Assembly: GCA_020635655.1 (NCBI GenBank)
Contig: JACJZI010000006.1
Location: 1-64,000 of the forward strand
DNA from: Flavobacteriales bacterium
Lineage (GTDB): Bacteria; Bacteroidota; Bacteroidia; Flavobacteriales_F; PHOS-HE28
DNA: 64,000 bases
Direction: 5' to 3'
The notes below the pieces were generated by a model, which had not been told where the DNA came from, did no database searches, and saw nothing but the letters and a program-made list of their open reading frames with translations. This document shows positions 53,611-62,600 of this stretch, one piece after another. Numbering within the stretch: the first letter of the stretch is position 1; each line of letters begins with the position of its first letter. The position numbers and the translations under genes are program-made.

Positions 53611-56600
53611 ATGATCTTCCAATTGCGCAAGTTGGCGCTCGGGGCGCTAACCGTCCTTGCCATGCATGGCACGGCATGGGCACAGCCCTATTGCGACGAG
53701 GCCCAGGGCACGGCCGGTTTCCCCAGCGACCTCACCTGCCAGAACTCGGTCTGCAGCTACGACGCCTATTGCTGTAACAACAACTGGGACAGCTTCTGTG
53801 CCAGTGAAGCGGCTTCCGATGGCAACTGCGCCGCATGCCTGAGCTCGGCTCCCCCCCCCGCCGCCTATTGTGATGAGGCACAAGGCACGGCCGGCTTCCC
53901 CAGCGACCTTACCTGCCAGAACTCGGTCTGCAGCTACGACGCCTATTGCTGCAGCACGGTTTGGGACGCAACCTGTGCCAGTGAAGCGGCTTCCGACGGC
54001 AACTGCGCCGCATGCCTGACCCCGGTACCCCCCGCCGCCTATTGTGATGAGGCACAGGGCACAGCCGGCTTCCCCAGCGACCCCACCTGCGAGACCTCCG
54101 TCTGCAGTTACGACTCGTACTGCTGCAGCACACAATGGGACAGCTTCTGTGCCAGTGAAGCGATCTCCGACGGGAACTGCGCCACCTGTCTCTCGACCTA
54201 TGTTCCACCAACGCCCTGTGTGGACGCCAATCCAGGCGCCACCATCGCGCCTTCGACCGCCTGCCCGAACCAGCCGTTCGACGTGACCGTCACCAACGTA
54301 CCGAACGAGACGGGCCTGACCTACCAATGGTACAGCAGCACGGTCTCGAACGGGGGGCCTTGGGACCCGGTCGGAACGAACGACCCGGTCTATTCGGCCG
54401 CCCAGACCGATATCACGTGGTACTACTGTGAAGTGACCTGCGACGCGGACCCCCTCGATCCGGCATCGAGCACCGTGGTCGAGGTGGACATGAACTCCTA
54501 TCTCGACTGCTATTGCATCCCCGACATGGTCGTTGGCTGCACCGACAACGACGTCATCGGACGCGTGGTGCTGAACACCCTGGACAATGACCCGGGAGCG
54601 GGCAACTACTGCCAGAGCGGGTCGAACCCGCCGCTCGGATACTCCGACTTCACAGGTGATCCGATGTTGACCACCACACTGCAGGCGGGTGGGAGCTACA
54701 ACTGCACCGTCTACCCCGCTCAATATTCCGAAGGCTACGCCGCCTGGATCGATTACAACGATGACGGCATGTTCGACCATCCGGGAGAATTGATCGGAAG
54801 CACGGGGGCCGGTCAGGCCGCGGGCAGCACCATTCCCGGAGTGCTCGGTACCCCGGTGGACTTCCCCATCGTGTTGAGCTGCAACCCACCGTTGGGCGAT
54901 CACCGGCTGCGGGTGCGATGCATCTACGCCACACCCGGGAACGCGATCACGCCATGCGACCCGGCCACCTGGGGCGAAACGGAGGACTACCTCATCACCA
55001 TCAGCGATCCCGATCCCTGCCCCGCACCGAGCAACCTGAGCGCCACGGTCACCAGCCTGAACAGTGCCGACCTGAGCTGGAACCCCGGATGCACGGAAAC
55101 GCTTTGGGACGTGCACGTGCAAACCGCCGGTGGTGGTGCGCCACCCGCCATGCCTTCGAACCCGGGCGTGACCGGATCGCCGCTCACGGTGAACACCCTC
55201 TATGCGGGCGACTGGGAATTCTGGGTCCGTGCGGATTGCGATATCAACGGGACCAGCTCATGGACGGGTCCCCATACGTTCAGCATCATCGAGGGTGACC
55301 TCTGCGGAACGGCGGTGCCCATCAACGTCGATGCCTACGGTGCATGCACGCCTACCGCCGGCACGACCGATATGGCCATCGCGGAGAACGAGGCACCGTA
55401 CCCCAGCTGCCTCATCACGGACCTGGTCGACGTATACTATTCATTCAACTCGGGCCCCTACTCAGAGATCAACTTCTACCTGACACTGGGGACGATGACG
55501 GCCCGGGCCGTTCAGGTGATCGATGGATGCGGAGGCAGTGAGGTCTTCTGCCTCGGCGATCAGGATGCGGGCACCTTCTCCGTGACACCAGGCACCGATT
55601 ACATCTTCCGCGTGCTGACCCTCAGTTCCACCACGGGCACCTTCGACCTGTGCCTGACCGGACCTGCGCCTCCGCCGACCAACGAGGATTGCGTGGATGC
55701 CACCGAGTTGACCGTGGGGGCGTTCGGCAGCTGCCCGGCCGCTGGGGTGACCGGCAACAATGGCCCCTCCGCGCAGGACGGACCGACACCGACCTGCGAC
55801 ACGTTCGGTGGGCCATGGCCCGACGTCTGGTACTTCTTCAACTCCGGTCCGAACGAAACGGTCCAGGTGGATTTCACCAACATCAGCATGGGCGATGTTG
55901 TGATGGATGTCTTTGAAGGAAGTTGCGGAGGCGCGAGCGTCTTCTGCCAGATCGGTGCGGGCAACTTCACGCTTCCCACGGTCATGAACACGGATTACTA
56001 CATCCGTGTGTCGAACAACTCCACTTTCGGAAGTGGCGGTGAACACCACATCTGCGTGAGCATTCCACCACCGCCACCGCCCAACGATATCTGTGGTGAC
56101 ATCACGCCGCTCGGCCCGATCGCCGGTGGGGGTAGCGTGAGCAACTCAGGGACCAGCTACGGTGCGCAGGACAACGATGGCCTGGGCTTCGCCCTGGTCT
56201 GGGAGGCCGTGACCCTCAGCGAATGCGTGCAAAGCCTGGAGGTCGGCATGTGCGGTACCGTCCCTGTGCTTCCCCTGTACTGGGGTCCCTTGTACACCGA
56301 TTGCTCGGGCACCGAGTACTACTCCTCCGCCGAGACCACCAACACCGTGGATTGCGGCGACGGGAACCTTACGGTGACCTACGGTCCACTGCCTGCGGGC
56401 ACCTATTATTTCCCGATCCCGGTCGCCACTGGTTTCGGAGTGCCTGAGGCGGACTACCAGATCACGTTCACGGCCGGTGCGACCTGTCCTCCACCGCCCG
56501 TCAACGACGACTGCTCCACACAAGTCCCCTCGGACAACCCCCTCTCCGTGGGCAACACGCTGACGTTCAACGGTACACCGGATTTCTCCACGATGGACCC

Positions 56601-59388
56601 GGCCCTGCAGGGCGTATTCCCAGCGAGCGTCCTGGGTCTGGTGTGGGAGAGCTTCGAGCTGACCGAGTGCGCCGATGTGACCATCGACTTCTGCGGCAAC
56701 TCGCCCCTATGGAACGATGGGTCCCTGAACATGTACGGGGATTGCGGCACGCTCTTCATCAACTCCCAGAGCTATGATAACAGCACCTGCGGCGATGGCA
56801 ACTACTCCATCTTCTTCGTGGGGCTGTCACCCGGCCAGTACTACTACCCGGTCTTCTGGGAGCCCAGCTTTGGGGTGGAGGGCAACTACGTGCTGAACGT
56901 GACCGCCTCAGCCCCCAGCGTGCCCTGCGCGACCAACACGACCGCCTGCGACGCGATCGCGCTGAGCTGCAACGTTCCGGTCCAGGGCAGCACGGACAAC
57001 CTGTTGCCCAACTTCCCGGCCAACACCTGTCCGTTCATTGATGCGCCCAGCAGTGGTGGTGCCCTCTGGTACAGCTACACGGCGACACAGGATGAGACCC
57101 TCACCCTGAGCACCTGCAGCGCCAACACCGACTTCGACACCCGCATCAGCGTGTTCACGGGACCGGACTGCAACACCCTGGGCTGCTACACTATGGCCGA
57201 CGACAAGGACAACAGTTCCTGTTTCGACCAAGCGGTCGTCGATGTGTACGTGCAGAACGGCCAGACCATCTGGATCGCCGTCCACAGCCCCAGTGGCTAT
57301 TCCCACGGCAACTTCGAGCTGGGCATCACCTGCCTGGCCGCCTGCGCACCTCCGGTGAACGATGTGTGCTCCGGCGCCGAAGCGATCACCAGCAACCTGA
57401 ACGACGGTCTGGGCGCCTTCACCACCGGCGACAACAGCTGCGCGATGAACGATGCCTTCTCCACCTGCCAGCCCTACCTGAACAACCAGGGCCTGTGGTA
57501 CACCTTCAACGCGGCCGACAACGCGATCCACTACCTGGACCTGCATGCCAACGCACAGGACGGCGGCCTCTCGGCCTCCACCCTGAACTACACCCTCTAC
57601 AGCGGTGGATGTGACGGCGACCTGGCAGCCTCCGGCGAAGTGGTCTGTGCGCTCGACGCCCAGGCCGACGGTATCCTGCTGCCCACGTTGACGCCGGGCA
57701 CGCAATACCTCCTGCGGATCGACAACGAGGGCGATGTGGGCTTCGAGGGCACCTTCAGCCTGCGCCTGCAGCACCCGCCGTTGGACGACGCCGGCATCAC
57801 CGCCGTCAATGCGCCCGTGCCCGGTCTGCTCTGCACCTCCACGATCAACGCCCAGGTGGTGCTGACCAACTTCGGTGAGCATGACCTGACCAGCGTGGAG
57901 ATCCACTACGACATGGACGGCCTCAACCCGCAGGTGTTCAACTGGTCCGGCAACCTGCCCTACCTGGGCACCGAGGTGGTCGACCTGCCCGCCTTCGTAT
58001 CACCCTACGGCATCCACACCTTCAACGCCTACACCGCGAACCCGAACGGTGCGACCGACGAGGTGCCTGCCAACGATGCCTCCGCCGTCGCCGGCGTGGA
58101 CGTCACCGGTGAGACGCTGGTCGTGGAGGTCATGACCGACAACAACCCCACTGGATTGGTCTGGGAGGTGGACGATGCGAGCTTCCTTCCCGTAGCCTCC
58201 GGTGATGGTACCAATTGGGCGCCCAACACCCTGGAGAGCACCACGGTATGCCTGACCACGATCAATGGCAACCATTTCCGGTTCTTCATGTTCGATGTGT
58301 ACGGTGATGGCCTCAGCAACACCGGCAATGGCGACGGCTACTGGCGCCTGCTCGACGAGAACGGCCAGATCCTGATCGGTGACAACTTCGACGGTACCAT
58401 TGATGGTATCGTGACACCCGCAGGAACGCCCCTTACCTCCACCTACACCGCGCATGAGTTCGATCTGCCGGTCGGTCCCAGCGGCATCCCCGCTTCCGAC
58501 TGCAACATCTTCACCAACACCCTGCAGAACAAGGTCTACGCCAACCCCGTGGGTGGTGTGGCCGGCTATCAGTGGGAGTTCTCCGATCCCGATGCCGGCT
58601 ATATCCGTCGCATCGCACGGACCTACAACTGGGTCAAGTTCGGCGAGATGGTGACCTACCCGCTGCTGCCTGGCGTGACCTACTTCGCACGTGTGCGTGT
58701 GGACCAGGGTGCAGCCGGCTTTAGCGACGACCGCTGGGGACCTGGCTGTGAAATGGGTATCGACCCGAACCAGGTGCCGGGCTGCACGAGCTTGATCGAC
58801 AACCCGAACCTGCCGACCCACAGCTGCGGCGTGACCAAGGCCTTCGGTGGATCGGACAAGATCTGGGCACAACCCGTGGTGGGCGCCACCCAATACCGGT
58901 TCAAGTTCGAGAACGCCGACGAGGGCTTCCTGCGCATCATTGCCAAGCCCAGTTATGCGCTCGTGTTGAACTGGGTGACCTACCCATTGCAGAACGGCGT
59001 GACCTACGACGTCTCGGTCGAATGCCTGGTGAACGGCCAGTGGAGCGGCTACTGTGGCGCGGTCTGTCAGGTCACCATCATGAACCCCTCCGCCGCACCG
59101 GCTGCCCGTCAGCTGGAGGCGACCGAAGGTGCCGACATGATGCTCTGGCCGAACCCCGTGCGCGATGGACAGGTCAACATCCAGTTGGACGGCCTGACCG
59201 ACCAGGTACACCAGGTCTCCATCGATGTCTTCGATGTCTTCGGCAAGCGGGTCCAGAGCATCCAGGATGACCGCACCGGCAAGGCATACCTGACCACCGT
59301 CGATATGCGTGGCCTGGCCGCCGGTACCTACCTGGTCCGCGTCACCGTCGATGGCAACATCCATCAGCAACGCGTCACCGTGCTGTAA
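53611..59388 (+). CDS. Giant modular T9SS protein with Cys-rich N-terminus (paralogue 2)
   Basis: A 1925-residue protein. The signal peptide (MIFQLRKLALGALTVLAMHG) is followed by three tandem 58-59-residue Cys-rich repeats (53689-54210; YCDEAQGTAGFPSD, then YDAYCCxxxWDxxCASEA). Next come a PKD/Ig-like domain, a GEVED domain (54530-54990; WIDYNDDGMFDHPGE, WGETEDYLITI), a fibronectin III-like domain (to 55290), and a series of PPC-like domains each starting near a C..A motif (55300, 55680, 56080, 56500, 56930). From 57358 it is identical to paralogue 1: PPC-like domain, CARDB-like strand region, YGDG domain, repeated DEGFLR-type domain and a type A T9SS tail. It is probably a surface or extracellular adhesin. 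The ATG at 53611 starts the signal peptide; the frame opens at 53560. Confidence 0.9.
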   Translation: MIFQLRKLALGALTVLAMHGTAWAQPYCDEAQGTAGFPSDLTCQNSVCSYDAYCCNNNWDSFCASEAASDGNCAACLSSAPPPAAYCDEAQGTAGFPSDLTCQNSVCSYDAYCCSTVWDATCASEAASDGNCAACLTPVPPAAYCDEAQGTAGFPSDPTCETSVCSYDSYCCSTQWDSFCASEAISDGNCATCLSTYVPPTPCVDANPGATIAPSTACPNQPFDVTVTNVPNETGLTYQWYSSTVSNGGPWDPVGTNDPVYSAAQTDITWYYCEVTCDADPLDPASSTVVEVDMNSYLDCYCIPDMVVGCTDNDVIGRVVLNTLDNDPGAGNYCQSGSNPPLGYSDFTGDPMLTTTLQAGGSYNCTVYPAQYSEGYAAWIDYNDDGMFDHPGELIGSTGAGQAAGSTIPGVLGTPVDFPIVLSCNPPLGDHRLRVRCIYATPGNAITPCDPATWGETEDYLITISDPDPCPAPSNLSATVTSLNSADLSWNPGCTETLWDVHVQTAGGGAPPAMPSNPGVTGSPLTVNTLYAGDWEFWVRADCDINGTSSWTGPHTFSIIEGDLCGTAVPINVDAYGACTPTAGTTDMAIAENEAPYPSCLITDLVDVYYSFNSGPYSEINFYLTLGTMTARAVQVIDGCGGSEVFCLGDQDAGTFSVTPGTDYIFRVLTLSSTTGTFDLCLTGPAPPPTNEDCVDATELTVGAFGSCPAAGVTGNNGPSAQDGPTPTCDTFGGPWPDVWYFFNSGPNETVQVDFTNISMGDVVMDVFEGSCGGASVFCQIGAGNFTLPTVMNTDYYIRVSNNSTFGSGGEHHICVSIPPPPPPNDICGDITPLGPIAGGGSVSNSGTSYGAQDNDGLGFALVWEAVTLSECVQSLEVGMCGTVPVLPLYWGPLYTDCSGTEYYSSAETTNTVDCGDGNLTVTYGPLPAGTYYFPIPVATGFGVPEADYQITFTAGATCPPPPVNDDCSTQVPSDNPLSVGNTLTFNGTPDFSTMDPALQGVFPASVLGLVWESFELTECADVTIDFCGNSPLWNDGSLNMYGDCGTLFINSQSYDNSTCGDGNYSIFFVGLSPGQYYYPVFWEPSFGVEGNYVLNVTASAPSVPCATNTTACDAIALSCNVPVQGSTDNLLPNFPANTCPFIDAPSSGGALWYSYTATQDETLTLSTCSANTDFDTRISVFTGPDCNTLGCYTMADDKDNSSCFDQAVVDVYVQNGQTIWIAVHSPSGYSHGNFELGITCLAACAPPVNDVCSGAEAITSNLNDGLGAFTTGDNSCAMNDAFSTCQPYLNNQGLWYTFNAADNAIHYLDLHANAQDGGLSASTLNYTLYSGGCDGDLAASGEVVCALDAQADGILLPTLTPGTQYLLRIDNEGDVGFEGTFSLRLQHPPLDDAGITAVNAPVPGLLCTSTINAQVVLTNFGEHDLTSVEIHYDMDGLNPQVFNWSGNLPYLGTEVVDLPAFVSPYGIHTFNAYTANPNGATDEVPANDASAVAGVDVTGETLVVEVMTDNNPTGLVWEVDDASFLPVASGDGTNWAPNTLESTTVCLTTINGNHFRFFMFDVYGDGLSNTGNGDGYWRLLDENGQILIGDNFDGTIDGIVTPAGTPLTSTYTAHEFDLPVGPSGIPASDCNIFTNTLQNKVYANPVGGVAGYQWEFSDPDAGYIRRIARTYNWVKFGEMVTYPLLPGVTYFARVRVDQGAAGFSDDRWGPGCEMGIDPNQVPGCTSLIDNPNLPTHSCGVTKAFGGSDKIWAQPVVGATQYRFKFENADEGFLRIIAKPSYALVLNWVTYPLQNGVTYDVSVECLVNGQWSGYCGAVCQVTIMNPSAAPAARQLEATEGADMMLWPNPVRDGQVNIQLDGLTDQVHQVSIDVFDVFGKRVQSIQDDRTGKAYLTTVDMRGLAAGTYLVRVTVDGNIHQQRVTVL
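53689..54210 (+). repeat. Three tandem Cys-rich repeats (177, 174 and about 171 bases)
   Basis: The repeats begin with a TAT-TG(C/T) codon pair at 53689, 53866 and 54040. Each encodes eight Cys, with the spacing C-x14-C-x4-C-x5-CC-x6-C then C-x2-C, separated by short Pro/Ala linkers. Confidence 0.85.
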
Positions 59389-59444
59389 GCCATCCGCAAC
59401 AACAACCAGAACAAAGCCCCCCGCGCCACCGCGGGGGGCTTTGC
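57358..59444 (+). repeat. 2087-base near-identical direct repeat, copy 2
   Basis: Partner of 50529-52615. Immediately upstream, the PPC-like domains of both genes are related but clearly diverged, so the boundary at 57358/50529 is abrupt. Downstream the sequences differ completely after the terminator. Confidence 0.95.
59413..59442 (+). terminator. Terminator of giant paralogue 2
   Basis: Identical 13-bp stem and CCAC loop to the terminator at 52584-52613; part of the shared repeat. Confidence 0.9.
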
Positions 59445-59681
59445 ATTGGGGCTCATCCCATCGGACCCGGCAGCCCGGCCGCGCAGCGGGCCCTATGACC
59501 GGCACCGGAGGCGACCAGCGGCCGATCGAACGGATCCCTGCCTTCGTGTTGATTGGAAGGATCCTACTTGTTAACTTGAACGCCCAAGGCTCCGGACATG
59601 GCCCCGGAACGGGACGAAGACCGAAACAGCAGGTCCCGGCCGAACGGAGCGATCAATTCCGAAAACCAAAACCCCAAAGTG

Positions 59682-62600
59682 ATGAGAATGAGACGACTGT
59701 TACTACCAAAGATCCTCTCAACGGCGTCCGTGGCGCTGTTGAGTGCGGGCGTATCCGCGCAGGTCCTCTTCAATGAGGCCTTCACGGGTGGCGCCTCCTC
59801 GACAGGATTTACGATCATGCAGACCATCGGCACGACCACATGGGTCTATGGTGATCCCGGCGCCCGTTATCCCGGTAGCTTCTCCGGTGCCGGATTCGAT
59901 GCGGACTTCGCCATGTTCGACAGTGATGATGCAGGAAGCGGAGGTGGCGATGCCCAGGCCTCCCTGGTGAGCGCGGCATTCGACGCCTCCGCAGCAGGCA
60001 CGTATACCCTTGATTTCGATCAGTCCTACCAGTCCTGCTGTGGCTCCACGGCCGACGTGGAGGTGTGGGACGGCAGCACCTGGAACAACGTGCTTTCCCA
60101 GACGACCTCAAGCGTGGGCTATCCGGCGGCCGACCACCAGACCATCGACATTTCCGCGGCCGCAGGTGGTTCGAGCACCGCACAGGTGCGGTTCACCTAT
60201 CACGGCGATTGGGCCTGGTGGTGGGCGTTGGACAACATCAGCGTGACCTACGCCGCTCCGGCGAGCTACTGCAGCTCCAACTTCAGCAACGTGAACTACG
60301 AGTTCATCACCAATGTGGACTATGCCGGGATCAGCAACCCGAGTATCGGAGTAACCGGCGGTCCCTCCGACTACACAGCGCAGGTGGCCACGGTCACCCA
60401 AGGCGGATCGGACATGATCTCCGTCACCATCGACCCGGATATGAACGATTACGTGTACGTGTTCATCGACTGGGACCAGAACGGTACACTGGATGATCCC
60501 GGAGAGGTCTACACGCTCGCAACGGCCACAAGTTCAGCCGGCCCGCACACGATGAACATCAACGTGCCCGTTGGTGCCAGCCCGGGCAATACGCGCATGC
60601 GCGTGATGGTTGATTACAACAACGCAACGCCCGACCCCTGCCGCATCGCGACATATGGGGAGGCGGAGGACTACACTGTGAACGTGCTGATGCCGGTCAG
60701 CTACTGCAGCTCCAACTTCTCCAATGTGACCTACGAGTTCGTCACCAATGTGGACTATGCCGGGATCAGCAACCCGAGTGTCGGGGTAATCGGCGGTCCC
60801 TCCGACTACACAGCGCAGGTGGCCACGGTCACCCAGGGTGGATCGGACATGATCTCCGTCACCATCGACCCGGATGCGAACGATTACGTGTACGTGTTCA
60901 TCGACTGGGACCAGAACGGTACACTGGATGATCCCGGAGAGGTCTACACGCTCGCAACGGCCACAAGTTCAGCCGGCCCGCACACGATGAACATCAACGT
61001 GCCCGTTGGTGCCAGCCCGGGCAATACGCGCATGCGCGTGATGGTTGATTACAACAACGCAACGCCCGACCCCTGCCGCATTGCGACATATGGGGAGGCG
61101 GAGGACTACACCGTGAACGTGCTGATGGGTGGCGGATGCGTTGGCACTCCCGCACCCGGCAGTGCCACCACTCCCGTGGCGATCTGTCCGGGAAGTACCG
61201 CTGTGCTCACCGCTACCGGCGCCGATGTTGGCGTTGGTATCACCTACCAGTGGGAGGAATCACCGGATGGCCTGATGGGCTGGGCGCCCGTGGGCGACGG
61301 TTCCGGTGAGACCACCACCTCGTATACGACGGGCCCCGTGGTCGGCACGCGGTACTACCGCATGGCCGTGACCTGCAGCATGGGCGGCACGGACTACACC
61401 AACGTGGTGACCGTGGATGCCAGCAGCGCCACCCCGTTCCCCGAGGACTTCAGCTCCGGCACCCTGACGGACAATTGCTGGTCCTCCGACAATGGTACCT
61501 ACCTGACCTACGACGCAGCGAGCGCCTATGGCATGGGTACGGGATCCGCGCGGTGGAATTTCTACAATGCCAGCGACGGCACGGAAATGAACCTGACCAG
61601 CCCGGCCTTCGCGGCGCTGGTCGGCGGTGAAATGCTCAGTTTCGATGTGGCCGGTGCGACCTACACCGGTGGCGAGGTCGATCACATCATCGTGGAAGAA
61701 TCCAATGACGGTGGGTCCAACTGGACCACCGTGGTGGACATGGACAACGATGAATCCCCGGCCGGACTGTTGAACACGGGCGGCGCGCAAGGTGGCTCCT
61801 TCACACCCACCTCGGCCCAGTGGTCCCATTTGACCTATGCCTTATCAGCGGGCACCAACCGGGTGCGGTTCCGCGGCGTATCCAACTTCGGGAACAGGTG
61901 TTTTGTCGACAACATCAACCTGTTGACCTGCACGCCCCCGATGGGAACGCTGGCCCTGGACCTGACCAACTGTCCCGGTTCCCTGGGCGTGACCGTGAAC
62001 GTGACGAGCCTTGGTGATGCGGGTAGCGTGATGATCGAGTACACGGTGAACCCCCCGAATACGCCGGTGCAGATCGGCCCCTTCGGCACCGGACCGCAGA
62101 CCATCACCGGCCTCAACTTCGGCGATGAAGTGGCCGTGACCCTGCTTCATGACGCGGATGCGGCCTGCGACCAGTCGCTCGGCAGCATCATCCTGCCCGC
62201 GACCTGCCCGCCGGACAATGACAACTGCGACGGCGCGATCGAGCTGACCGTGGGCCTGGACGGCGACTGCCCGGCCAATGCGACCACGGCCACCACCGAG
62301 AGCTCCACTGAAAGCCCGGAAGGCGAACCAAGCTGCGACACCGGCCTCCAACATGGGGATGTCTGGTTCTGGTTCGATTCGGGAATGAACACCACCATCA
62401 ACTGGAACTTCACGCAGGGCACAACGAATATTTCCATCGTGGACCTCTTTGAAGGGACCTGCCCGGGTGGGTTGACCGAGGTGGATTGCGCCTTCAACTT
62501 CGGTGACATCTCCGACTCCTGGACGGTGACACCGATGACGACGTACTATGTGCGTGTATCGTACAGCTACGATTTCGATACGCCCGGTACGTTCGACATC

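Noticed and set aside
51171..59505. Two almost identical ~490-500-codon minus-strand ORFs (51171-52643 and 58000-59505)
   Set aside because: Their identity simply reflects the 2.09 kb DNA repeat on the coding strand; composition is non-protein-like.
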